From Planococcus citri (lineage: Eukaryota > Arthropoda > Insecta > Hemiptera > Pseudococcidae), in assembly GCF_950023065.1 (NCBI RefSeq), contig NC_088681.1, positions 60,174,836 to 60,238,835 of the forward strand: a DNA stretch of 64,000 nt, in the 5' to 3' direction. Under the pieces are notes generated by a model. The model was given only the letters and a program-made list of their open reading frames with translations. It did no database searches and had not been told where the DNA came from. Shown here one piece after another: positions 1 through 10,454 of this stretch. The translations under genes and the position numbers were made by a program. Each line of letters starts with the position of its first letter. Position 1 is the stretch's first letter.

Positions 1-860
1 GCGCTATGAAGTACTGCAGGTAAATTTCAAGTCGTTTTGGAGCCTCCAGCGATTTTCTGAAAATTCTGGAGCCTCCAGCAGATTTATTAAACTTTAAATT
101 TTTACAAAATTTCATCAAATGGAGATGGAAAGCTGAAATTTACTCTACTTTCCAATTTTAACACCCTCTGAAGACGACTTCAGGTGGGTTCAAGTCATTT
201 TGGAGCCTCCAGTAGATTTTTGAAACTTGAAATTCCCGCAACATTTTACCAAATGGAGTTGGCAAGCTGAAATTTACTTCGCAAACTAAATCCAATGCGA
301 TATGAAGTCGACTACATGGTGGTTTCAAATGGTTTTGAAGCTTCCAGCTAAGTACTTTTTGGAAATTTCAATTTTCCAAAAAACGCCATACGACCTTTCA
401 AAAATTCGCTGGAGGCTCCAGAACTGCTCAAAACGGTTTGAAACAGTTTCCAATCGATTTGACATGATGAAAATAGGGCATATCCCAAATTTCAGCTTTC
501 TTGGTCAATTTGGTAAAATTTTGATTTTTTCCCTCATTTTTGGCCTGAATTTGATTTTCAAAAATTCACCAAAAATCGAAAAACACACTTTGGCGCTTGA
601 AATTTTGACAGGTGATAAATTTTTGCCTGTTCTTTCGATCTACCTGTGTACGGTTTGAAAAAGTTTATGCAAGTCATAAATGTTGGAACGCAAAATCTGC
701 GATTTCAGCTGACCTGCCAATCAAAATGGCCACCATGTTGCGTAGGGCCACTTTTTTTGAGTACAAGGGCTAGAAATGTTCCTTAGGACTCTCCCTTTGA
801 GAAAGAAGTTGTCCCGGAGCATCAAGGGGGGAGGGTGCAATAGATCCTTAAGCGGGCTCC
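1..860. repeat. Diverged partial copy of fold-back family A
   Basis: This stretch matches the right-hand half of the complete family A elements at 3385-5393 and 10455-12351. It has the same order of parts: 160-170 bp subrepeats built around GGAGCCTCCAG, then the segment containing GGTCAATTTGGTAAAATTTTG, then the GTTGTCCCGGAG segment near 810. The terminal inverted repeat expected at about 830-860 has decayed: the GGATCGGC and CATATGCCGGAC words are not intact. The left half lies outside the window. The open frame at 302-658 belongs to the repeat, since related but broken frames recur in every arm, and it is not annotated as a gene. Confidence 0.7.
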
Positions 861-3382
861 CCGACTAGAAAGCTCATGCGTAAATATGCATTTATTTCAA
901 AACTAATAAGCACAACGCATGAATCACAATCTGACAAGCATTTTCGCTGTCAACGCGAAATTTTGACCAAAATTTTTTTTCAAAAAATGTTCAAATCCGA
1001 ACTTTAATTTTCCTCAATTTTTCGTTTCGGGAGGGGGGGGGTTGCTCTATGTAAGGGAAGCAATATTGCGAGAAGTGAAGTGGGGTTTTCTTCATAAAAA
1101 GGAATGTATGTATGTATGTATTTTGAAGGATTTTGATTAGAAATGAAAAATTGTCAAATAATTTTTACGTATCATACCTAAGTAATTAACTTACATTTAA
1201 AATCTCATTTGTCTTAATTTTTCGTGGCGGAGGGGGGAGCTCAGTGCTAGGGGAGTAACCGAGTAATATATTGTTCGACGGCTGAAAGATGTATTTTTCT
1301 TTCATTCAAGTATTTTACACTCTTAAAAGTGGTCAAGTTTATTCTTGGGTTCCTTACGAATCAACTTTTGCATTTCACGTTTTTTTTCCACACGAAATGA
1401 ACTACAAGAGCCAGTGTGAATTTATTTCAATTCAACTCAGTGAACTGCACTAGACAAGCAGTTTTAGGTCATTTTATAACCGGAAACGTGATTTTTGAAT
1501 ATGTACCTACACAAAAGGTATTAAAAAGTAAAAACTATTGTTTTCCTATTGAGCGATTATCTTGACACATATCAGACAATATCTCAACAAAAAAATTACT
1601 CGTGGTAGCTATATAAGCAGTTTTTAAAAATTTATATTTTTATATTTTTTCTGGTCCAAGGATTTTTAAATCATATAATTTTTTCGAAGAAGGTACCTAC
1701 AATCCAAATCAAAATAAATTCTTCACAACTGAATCAAAAAATGAAAGTACCTAGCTCAGAACTGCACTGACGAAGTTCTCTTTCAGAAAACTATTCAATA
1801 ATGAAATTATAAATTAAAAAGTTTCACTTAAAATTTTAGTAATAACTCACTTTAGTAATTTATAATTTTCTCGAAACGATCTCGTTGTAGATCTCATATG
1901 GGTGCTAAATCACAAGATCCAGACCAAACTTCAAAATTCACGAATTGATAAACATGATACCACTCACATGTACAAAATTCAACTAAAATTACACATGAAA
2001 CGAAACTGCTAAAAAACCATCGGCCATGCCTTGACTACGAGATTATGATATGTATCGTATGTACTATGTAAGATGAAATACACGTGAACTGGTACAGAAA
2101 GGTATCTTGCCAGCCTGCCAGGGAAAAGGACAATAGAAGATAAACCGGCTCACTGTAGACCAAAGATGATGAAAAGAGGATGCGGGGTGTTGCAGCAGGC
2201 TAGTAAATAAATAAAAGGAGACGTGTAAACTGTGAAACAATCTCGCGGTTCCAGGAATAGCACAAAGAAATGGAATGCTGTAGGATGAACTCTCATTCAA
2301 CATTACTTTGCACCTAGAAAACTTTTCAATTTCTTTTCTTTCATTTTTTTTTCAACGAGTGTTTTATTATCTTCTTAATAACACAACTGCAAAAGATCGC
2401 TAGGCTAGGAAGCATTTTTACAACACAATTAAATTACAATACATACAAGAGACATTCAGTCTTGCAGGAGGATATTCAATAATATTTATTTTTCAAGAAA
2501 CAATACATTAGAAATTATAGCACTATACATTATAACTCATTACAGTCCAACTCGAAGCATTAAACATTCTTTACAATAGAACAGTAGAATAATGTTGTGG
2601 AACAATAAATGAAAAAAGAACTATGTCTAAAATCCAAAACATCGATAGATAATCGTTGTGAAATGTACCTATAGGTAATTCAAATAGGTAGGTACGTAAT
2701 TATAAGTATAATTTTTGAAAAAGTATTCAAATACTTGGTGCTCAAGAAATGAGGCCAGCTACCCTAAAGTGGCCCCTTGGTATTCAACTGAAAAAATTAA
2801 AAGCCAAACAGGAATATTTTGTAAATTTGATAATTTTATTATTATGAAAATACGGAATTTATAAAATGTAAATTCAAGCTTTCCAGCTTCATTAGGAAAA
2901 AATTTGGAAGAAATTTCAACTTTGAAAAGTCTGTTGGAGGTTCCAGAACGGCTCAAAACCGACCGATTTTAATCCATTTGGCGGGTCAAAAGTAGGGCAT
3001 ATATTACGTCAACTTTCAGCTCTCTCGACTGATTTGGTGAAATTATGTCCTTTATTATTCAAGTGACCACTTTTGAATTTTTGCCACGTAGCGGAGCGGT
3101 ATTTTTCGATCCACAACATCGCATTTTTCGTTATTTTAAAATAGCCACTTTGAGCAAAAACTTGCAATTTTCAAAAAAAAATTTTCACGCGAATATTAAT
3201 AGGTAGGTACCTAATTTATTTTTTGAAAATGAGATGTTCAAAAGATTGAAAATTCTCCCCATTTTCAACTAATATAATTTTGAAGCCAGTAGATATAGAT
3301 ATAAGTGTGATATACGGCTTGCAGCTTGCATTTAACCAGAAAAAAAACACCAAGGAGGCCACATTCGGACACTATATAATTA
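861..3382. other. Intergenic, no supported gene; holds a segmentally duplicated block
   Basis: No convincing coding region is visible. About 1900-2480 matches 21560-23080, 34700-35230 and 47560-48140 in the same order, so it is the same duplicated upstream segment seen beyond paralogs 2, 3 and 4. Here it would belong to a paralog left of the window. About 2800-3000 contains a short degenerate stretch related to family A, with the words CTGTTGGAGGTTCCAG and GGCGGGTCAAA. The remainder is AT-rich with runs such as TGTATGTATGTATG near 1105. Confidence 0.55.
1920..2310 (-). promoter_or_regulatory. Conserved upstream block, copy 1 (possible promoter or noncoding exon)
   Basis: This block of about 380 bp recurs at 21560-21925, 34700-35090 and 47640-48000, each 3-5.5 kb upstream of a minus-strand paralog. 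Shared words include GGGAAAAGGACAATAGAAGA and the GATAAACATG-TACCAC region. Reading frames are not preserved between the copies, so it is unlikely to be coding. Conservation next to otherwise shuffled DNA suggests a promoter or a 5' noncoding exon. That role is inferred only from position; the paralog served by this copy would be left of the window. Confidence 0.3.
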
Positions 3383-3384
3383 TA

Positions 3385-5393
3385 GTCCGGCATATGACAA
3401 TAGGAGTAATTGCACCCCCCCCCCCGCCGATCCTCCGGGACAACTTTTTTCTTAAAGGGGACATCCTAAGGAACATTTTTAAGCAAAGTTGCCAAAAAAA
3501 AAAAAGTTGGCCTTACTTACAAAATGGTGGCCATTTTGATTGACAGGTCAGCCAAAATCGCAGATTTTGCGTTTTAACATAGGACTTGCACGAACTTTTT
3601 CAAATTTTACAAAGGTAGATCGAAAGATCATGCAAAAATTTATCACCTGTCAAAATTTCAAGTGCTAAAGTGGGTTTTTCGATTTTTGGTGAATTTTTGA
3701 AAATCGAATTTAGGACAAAAATGAGGGAAAAAATCAAAATTTTACCAAATTGACCAAGAAAGCTGAAATTTGGGATATACCCTATTTTCGACACGCCAAA
3801 TCGATTGGAAACGGTTTCAACCCGTTTTGAGCAGTTCTGGAGCCTCCAGCAGATTTTTGAATCTCGAAATTACCACAAAATTCCATCAAATTGGAGTTGT
3901 AAAGCTAAAATTTATTCTAAAAACTAATTTCAATACACTACGAAGTACTGCAGGTGAATTTCAAGTCGTTTTGGATCCTCCAGCGACTTTCTTAAAATTC
4001 CTGAAGCCTCCAGCAGATTTTTGAAACTTTAAATTTTCACAAAATTTCATCAAATGGAGATGGAAATCTGGAATATACTCTACACTACAATTTTAACACC
4101 CTCTGAAGACGACTTCAGGTGGGTTCAAGTAATTTTAGGGCCTTCAGTGACTTTCTTTGAAAATTACTGGAGGCTCCAGCAGATTTTTGAATCTTTAAAT
4201 TTTCACAAAATTTCATCAAATGGAGATGGAAAGCTGAAATTTACTCTACACTCCAATTTTAACACCCTCTGAAGACGACTTTAGGTGGGTTCAAGTCATT
4301 TAGGGCCTCCAGAGACTTTTTTGAAAATTACTGGAGCCTCCAGTAGATTTCTGAAACTTGAAATTTTCCCAACATTAATTTATTAAATGGAGTTGGCAAG
4401 CTGAAATTTACTTCGCAGACTACATGGTGGTTTCAAAATATGGTTTTGAAGCTTCCGGCTACTTCTATAGGAAATTTTAATTTTCCAAAAAAACGTCATA
4501 CAACATTTCAAAAAGTTGCTGGAGGCTCCAAAACGACTTGAAATTCACCAGCACTCAACTTCGTAGCGTATTGAAATTAGTTTGCAGAATGAATTTTGAC
4601 TCTCCATCTTAGTTTGATGAAATTTTGGGGAAATTTCAAGTTTTAAAAATCTACTGGAGGCTCCAGTAATTTTCAAAAAATCATTAGAGGCTCTAAAATG
4701 ACTTGAAATTTACCAGAAGTCGTTTTCAGAGGGTGTTAAAATTGGAGTGTAGAGTAAATTTCAGCTTTCCATCTCCATTTGATGAAATTTTGTGATAATT
4801 TGAAGTTTCAAAAATCTGCTGGAGGCTTCAGGAATTTTAAAAAAGTCGCTGGAGGATCCAAAACGACTTGAAATTCACCTGCAGTACTTCGTAGCGTATT
4901 GAAATTGATTTATGGAATAAATTTTAGCTTTAAAACTCCAAAATTTGATGGAATTTTGTGGGAATTTCGAGATTCAAAAATCTGCTGGAGGCTCCAGAAC
5001 TGCTCAAAAGGGTTGCAACCGTTTCCAATCGATTTGGCATGTCGATAATAGGGTATATCCCAAATTTCAGCTTTTTTGGTCAATTTGGTAAAATTTTGAT
5101 TTTTTCCCTCATTTTTGTCCTAAATTCGATTTTCAAAAATTCACCAAAAATCGAAATTTTTGCATAATCTTTCGATCTACCTTTGTAAAATTCGTGCAAG
5201 TCCTATGTTAAAACGCAAAATCTGCGATTTTGGCTGACCTGTCAATCAAAATGGCCGCCATTTTGTAAGTAAGGCCAACTTTTTTTTTGGCAACTTTGCT
5301 TAAAAATGTTCCTTAGAATGTCCCCTTTAAGAAAAAAGTTGTCCCGGAGGATCGGCAGGGGGGGGCAATTACTCCTATTGTCATATGCCGGAC
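3385..5393. mobile_element. Fold-back (long inverted repeat) element, family A, copy 1
   Basis: A palindromic element of about 2.0 kb. It starts GTCCGGCATATGACAATAGG and ends with its complement, CCTATTGTCATATGCCGGAC, with TA on both sides (3383-3384, 5394-5395), consistent with a TA target duplication. A poly-C run (3413-3425) and the segment GATCCTCCGGGACAACTTTT follow the left terminus and are mirrored at the right. The arms of about 900-1000 bp meet near 4400 and are built of 160-170 bp subrepeats carrying GGAGCCTCCAG. No transposase frame is present, so it is non-autonomous. TA duplication would suit Tc1/mariner-type mobilisation, but the superfamily is not established. Confidence 0.8.
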
Positions 5394-5659
5394 TAATACC
5401 CTTGCAGAAATTCCTTGTCAGTTATTGTTAGTAAAAAAACTGACAGTTTTTTCGTCACCATCTAAGGATGTAAGTAACTGTTAGTCAAATCACTAACAAT
5501 AATTGTTAGTGATTTGACTGAAAATTACTCATATTTACATTGTGAATGTAAAAAAATGGAAATATGTGAATTAAGTGCTTCCCTGTAAGCTGCAGTGCTA
5601 GAATTGAAGAATTCTTTCCAAAAAAATTTTAAAAAACCTAAAAAAATTTCCCTCCTGGG

Positions 5660-5745
5660 GTGGGGTTCGAACCCGTGACCTTCTGAACACTGACGCCGCT
5701 GGATTATCTACCTGACTTACCTACTAGACCACTGGAGCTGATGGA
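5660..5745 (-). ncRNA. tRNA-like (SINE-type) pol III promoter region in left arm of family C
   Basis: On the minus strand, TGGTCTAGTAGG (5731 to 5720) fits the pol III A box and GGGTTCGAACCC (5674 to 5663) fits the B box, about 46 nt apart. The sequence between does not give an obvious complete cloverleaf and I see no acceptor stem, so this is a tRNA-derived head rather than a functional tRNA gene. Its mirror copy lies on the plus strand at 7385-7452. Confidence 0.5.
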
Positions 5746-7384
5746 AGGATTGGTGTTGAATGCTTTTATATGCACCTCTCAACACTCTGGACTTTGTAAA
5801 TTTTCAAGTGAATGATTTTAACTTTTTTTTTTTTTATGTACGAACATTGTACCACAAGCTGAATTTTGATATACTGGCTTATTTTTATACCTTGAACACG
5901 AATCCTTGGTTACCCCACTTGTCCCTAGCTTGCTGCCCCCATTGTGGATTTTAACCCCCGAATGAGGTTTTTCTCTCATATCTCCTCAAATTGCGGTGCT
6001 ATCCCAAAAATGGAGTGTATAAAAATTGTTCAACGTCAAATTTCCCATCGGATGACCTATGAACCAACTTCGTCCCCCTGAGGGGGCTAGACCTGCAGTC
6101 AATTGAATAGGTTTATGTGGTTTTTGAATATGAGCCACAATAGGTATGAAGGGAGGAAAGAGGTACTCCCCACTGGAATAATTTGAGGTCATAATCCATT
6201 TTCCTAAAATTGTGTCAGGTCAAAATTGTTGTAAAAAACATATTTCATACATATCAATTTATCATGGACTTGTATTCAAAAACCCCTTATATTAGATTGA
6301 CTGCAGGTTCACCTCCCTCAGGGGGACGAAGTTGTGTTATAGATCATCTGATAGGAAATTTGATGTACAACAACTTTCATAGACCCCATTTTTGGGGTAG
6401 GACTGCAATTTGAGGGGGTAAGGGGAAAACCTCATGGGGGGCTAAAATCCACAATTGAGGGAAAGGTCACTAGGAACAGGTGAGACACTAAGGAATAAGG
6501 ATTCGTCTTCAGGAGGTGAAAATGAACCAGTATACCAAAATATCTAGAGTCAATCAGCATCGAATAATAAAACGCTCAGGGGGAAGCTGAATTTTGGTAT
6601 ACTGGTCCATTTTTACACCCTTAAAACACGAATCCTTATTCCTTAGTGTCCAACCAGTTCCTAGTGACCTTTCCCCCAATAGTGGATTTCAGCCCCCCAA
6701 TGAGGTTTTCCCCCTATCCCCTCAAATTGCAGTCCTACCCCAAAAATGGGGTCTAAGAAAGTTGCTGTGCATCAAATTTCCTATCGATGATCTATAAAAC
6801 AACTTCGTCCCCCTGGGGGAGGAGGACCTGCAGTCAATTTAATATAAGGGGTTTTTGAATATGAGTCCATGATAATTGATAGGTATGAAATATGTTTTTT
6901 TACAACAATTTTGACCTCAAATGGATTATGACCTCAAATTATTCCAGTAGGGAGAACCTCTTTCAACCCTTCATACCTATCGTGGCTCATCTTCAGAAAA
7001 ACCCCTATATTCATTTGACTGCAGGCCCACCCCCCTCGGGGGGACGAAGTTGGTTCATAGGCCATCTTATGGGAAATTTGACGTAGAACAATTTTTATGG
7101 ACTCCATTTTTGGGCTCGGACCGCAATTTGAGGAGATACGGGAGAAAAACCTCAATTGGGGGTTAAAATCCACAATGGAGGCAGAAAGCTAGGGGCAGGT
7201 GGGGTAGACCAAGGATTCGTGTTCAGGGTATAAAAATAAGTCAGTATACCAAAATTCAGCTTGTGGTACAATGTTGGTAAATGAAAAAAAAAGTTAAAAA
7301 TCATTATCACTTGAAAATTTTTAAAGTCCAGAGTGTTGAGAGGTGCATATAGAAGCATTCAACACCAGTCCTTCCATCAGCTCC

Positions 7385-7452
7385 AGTGGTCTAGTAGGTA
7401 AGTCAGGTGAATAATGCAGTGGTGTGCAGGAGGTCACGGGTTCGATCCCAAC
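7385..7452 (+). ncRNA. tRNA-like (SINE-type) pol III promoter region in right arm of family C
   Basis: Plus-strand TGGTCTAGTAGG (7387-7398, A-box-like) is followed by GGGTTCGATCCC (7438-7449, B-box-like) 39 nt later. It is the mirror partner of 5660-5745, so both arms would be transcribed inward from outside the A box if the boxes work. B-box divergence (AA to AT) between arms shows that the copies are not freshly duplicated. Confidence 0.5.
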
Positions 7453-8486
7453 CCCAGGTGGAAAATTTTTTTAGGGTTTTCAAAATTTTTTTGGAAAGAA
7501 TTCTTCAATTTTAGCACTGCAGCTTACAGGGAGGCACTAAATTCAATAATCAAGCCACATATTTCCATTTTCTCCATTCACAATTTAAGTACGCGTAATT
7601 TTTAGTCAAATCACTAACAATTATTGTTAGTGATTTCACTAACAGTTACTTACATCCTTAGAAGGTGACGAAAAAACTATCAGTTTTTTTTACTAACAAT
7701 AACTGACAAGGAATTTCTGCAAGGGTTCAGCTTCCTCCTGAGCGTTTTATTATTCCATGCTGATTGACTGTAGGTCCACCTCCCCTTGGGGGGACGAAGT
7801 TGGTTCATAGGTCATCTGACGGGAAATTCGACGTAGAACAACTTCTATAGACCTCATTTTTGGGCTAGGACCGTAATTTGAGAAGATACGGGAAAAAACC
7901 TCATGGGGGGGGGGCAAAATCCACAATGTGGGAAAGCAAACTAGGGACAGACATGATGAGGGACATCAAGGATTCGTGTTCAGGGTATAGAAATAGGCCA
8001 GAGTATACCAAAATTCAGCCTGTATGCGGGCGTTTTCCCTAATCAATGCTAATTTTCTTAGGCTAATGAAAAAATAAATATCTAAAAATATAAAAAAATT
8101 GTCGCGAAAAGCAATAAATAAAAATTTTTGAGTCGTTGTTACTTTGCATTGTGAGTGAGAGTGAGTAATTGTTCGTAATTGTCATCACACTAGAAGTGAC
8201 TATTAGTAACATTTGGACACTGTCATGACACTAACGGTAACTGTAAGTAACTATCAAGTAGCCGCCATGTCTCTGACAATAACTGTTGGTAACATTTGGA
8301 AATCATCAAGAAACTAACTGTTACTGAGTGTAACTGTCAGCAATCGATGAAAAACTGTTAATTACTAACAGTTCTTAACAGTAACTGTTATAAAATTGTA
8401 AATTACTGTCAGTCATTGTCACAGAATTTCTGCAAGGGTAGGTACCTTAACAAGTGCTGAAAAAAATCTAGCAAGACAAAAACAAA

Positions 8487-10364
8487 CTATGCATCACATC
8501 CTAAGTAATTCCTCTTGAATTCTGTAACTTCCTCGTCGTTTTCCAAACACCACGAAAGAAGTGCGGTGAAAGAAGGTTTGGATACCCAAGATTTATGGCT
8601 AGGATTTTGTTTTAAATAATCAATTATACTCGTTTTTATCTGCAGCGCAGTTTCTTCGTTCGAAACAAACGCATCGATGAATTCTTTAAACTTTTTTATA
8701 TGAGCCATCAAAGCATAGCGGGGTAAATTCTCTACTACAACAGGCGAAGATATAAGTTGATTTTTAAATTCCCAAGACAGATCGGTATCGTTATAGACAT
8801 CATTAATGAATTCACTCAATTGTCTTGGATTCCAGATCAACACTTGATAAAAGTTACGTCGTTCGCCGAGAAAAATTGACTGCAGGAATTGTTGTTTGAA
8901 ATTTCTAGCTGCTTGAGCATCGGGCCTCACAAGACTCACAAACTCATTCAGTTCATCGAAACATACTGTTGTGAGAAATGTTTCACAAACACCAAGGAAA
9001 TCACGACAATTGGACATGATGTTTTCCTTGAATTGGGTAATCTCATCTTCGTTTTCAAAACACCAGTTTATTATTTTTTTGAAATCTTGGCATCTTGTGC
9101 CTTGAATCAAATGTCTCCAACTATTAGCACAAAACGTTCTTCGTTCATCGAAAGTGGCATATGAAAGAAAAGTCGGCAAGAAAATGTATTCTTTAGGATC
9201 TGGTGGAATCGAATAACGTTGACCCCATAAGTCTTGAAACCATCTGTCATCAGATGTGATTTCTTTAACTGCCGAACGTTTCAACCTTTCGGGAGCATTG
9301 TTCCATATTTCGCAACACAAATTTAACCAATTCCTGCGCATACAGCCATCTTCGTCATCACAGTAGCTTCGGCCAAAACTTGTTATGCTATCTCCATTCT
9401 CAAATAACAGTATAATTATGATTTCGTTTGTAAAAACGCTTTCGTCCATTATGTTTCGAATTTGCATCCAAATTGAAAGAATGAATTCCCTATTGTACCC
9501 AGCGATTCTATGCAGATTATGCATCATTTTAAAACCATCTTCATCAACATTAACAAATTCATCGAGCTGTTGATCGTCCAACTTTGGTAAAATATACCGA
9601 GCGAAAGACTGTACGTCACTGCGGTGAAGGATATAAGCCTTTCGTTTCCGTTTTTCTGTCGGTATACGGTTCCAGAAATACTCCACAGATGGTCTATTGT
9701 GAGCCATTGTATTCTCCAACATTACTCCATCGACATCGGAACGGTTGTCCCAGTGTGAGTCTGGCATTTTATCCAATTCATTTTTCAGACAACAAATCCA
9801 ATAATACAATTGTGGGCTATTGTGAAAATGAATACCCTTCAAGTCAATATTACTCGATACTAATGGCCAAAGTCGTCTGATATCGTCCTCGAAAAAATAC
9901 GTACAAGCAATTATGAACTTTTGCTGTACATCAAATTGATCACAATGCATCATACGCTCGGCTGTCCTCACATAATGAATAGTTCCGTCGTAATCGCACA
10001 CGAAATCTTCGAAGCATTTCAAAACACGGTTCCGATGGCCGTAATGGAAATGAAATACTCTGTTCTGATGACTACGTAGCCAGTGACCCAATGAAAATCC
10101 CAATTTTGTGACATATTTATCGATCATAGCATGAATCACAGATGGTAAACCAGGCAACACAGTTTCCAATGAGATATTTTGGCTCGTTGGATCAAATTTT
10201 TCCAACATATCATCACTCGAACGATATTTCATCACTTCACTGCGCCATATTCCCAGACTAACGGCGATTGTTGATAGGTCTTTTAGAGATACTGGAGTCG
10301 GATGGAAAATATCATACACTTCGGAATTGATTCCATCCATTTGTAGGTCTCCACTGGACTCCAT
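8487..10364 (-). CDS. Paralog 1 of an unrecognised tandem family; C-terminal 44-residue helical repeats; intact
   Basis: A 625-residue single-exon protein that I do not recognise by name. No signal peptide or membrane segment is visible, so it is probably intracellular. The family-consensus start is the Met at 10340 (MDGINSEVYD); an upstream in-frame ATG at 10364 exists only in this copy, where other copies have ATA, and adds 8 residues. Conserved landmarks, numbered from 10364, are HCDQFD (140-145), a Trp/Phe-rich helix ending in RRLWPLVSS (163-171), YYWICCLKNEL (187-197) and NRPSVEYFWNRIP (223-235). The C-terminal third carries five repeats with FK or IK at residues 445, 489, 533, 576 and 616, a spacing of 40-44, each with a preceding acidic stretch such as ENEDE or ENDEE. 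This suggests an alpha-helical solenoid or protein-binding scaffold, which is inference. A candidate 3' splice site lies 37 nt upstream of the 10340 ATG. Confidence 0.8.
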   Translation of the reverse strand: MESSGDLQMDGINSEVYDIFHPTPVSLKDLSTIAVSLGIWRSEVMKYRSSDDMLEKFDPTSQNISLETVLPGLPSVIHAMIDKYVTKLGFSLGHWLRSHQNRVFHFHYGHRNRVLKCFEDFVCDYDGTIHYVRTAERMMHCDQFDVQQKFIIACTYFFEDDIRRLWPLVSSNIDLKGIHFHNSPQLYYWICCLKNELDKMPDSHWDNRSDVDGVMLENTMAHNRPSVEYFWNRIPTEKRKRKAYILHRSDVQSFARYILPKLDDQQLDEFVNVDEDGFKMMHNLHRIAGYNREFILSIWMQIRNIMDESVFTNEIIIILLFENGDSITSFGRSYCDDEDGCMRRNWLNLCCEIWNNAPERLKRSAVKEITSDDRWFQDLWGQRYSIPPDPKEYIFLPTFLSYATFDERRTFCANSWRHLIQGTRCQDFKKIINWCFENEDEITQFKENIMSNCRDFLGVCETFLTTVCFDELNEFVSLVRPDAQAARNFKQQFLQSIFLGERRNFYQVLIWNPRQLSEFINDVYNDTDLSWEFKNQLISSPVVVENLPRYALMAHIKKFKEFIDAFVSNEETALQIKTSIIDYLKQNPSHKSWVSKPSFTALLSWCLENDEEVTEFKRNYLGCDA

Positions 10365-10376
10365 TTCAATCTGAAC

Positions 10377-10384
10377 CTGCAGGA
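10377..10384 (-). other. Candidate 3' splice acceptor upstream of paralog 1
   Basis: The minus strand reads CTGCAG followed by GTTCAG, with AG at plus positions 10377-10378. The aligned site is YAG-like in all five paralogs whose 5' end is visible (GCAG, CCAG, CCAG, TCAG, CTAG) although neighbouring bases differ. A TTAAT-type branch-point-like word lies about 20 nt upstream. This suggests a 5' noncoding exon further upstream. Confidence 0.4.
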
Positions 10385-10454
10385 ATCGTAATAATCGAAT
10401 TAATGCTGAGAAATAAATTAGATGATGTGTCTAGAATAAGATGGCATGCACATA

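Larger units (their letters stand above)
5399..8438. mobile_element. Composite inverted-repeat element, family C, with tRNA-like arms
   Basis: The left end begins CCCTTGCAGAAATTCC. Matching right ends occur twice: at 7725 (inner, GGAATTTCTGCAAGGG) and at 8438 (outer, AGAATTTCTGCAAGGG). TA flanks the left end (5397-5398) and the outer right end (8439-8440), so the full element is probably 5399-8438. Sub-terminal runs of TCACTAACAATTATTGTTAGTGA-like words and TAACTGTTAGT words are mirrored at both ends. Each arm holds a tRNA-like box pair. Further inside are mirrored segments around GGGGGACGAAGTTG. No transposase or RT frame is seen. The inner end and the extra 700 bp suggest a second, partial copy fused to the first. 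Confidence 0.65.

Noticed and set aside
302..5167. Recurring peptide around NFSFLGQFGKILIFSLIF (302-658, 3600-3794, 4958-5167, 10726-10947, 11861-12139)
   Set aside because: It is a low-complexity translation of the family A arm, present in both mirror arms with differing ends and stops, so it reflects the repeat and not a protein.
5660..7452. Functional tRNA genes
   Set aside because: A and B boxes are good but no acceptor stem or complete cloverleaf is evident, and both copies lie in arms of a mobile element.
8889..9880. Plus-strand frames antisense to the paralogs (also at 16434-17009, 28253-28690 and similar)
   Set aside because: Antisense shadows of the conserved minus-strand coding sequence; their stops and starts differ between copies.
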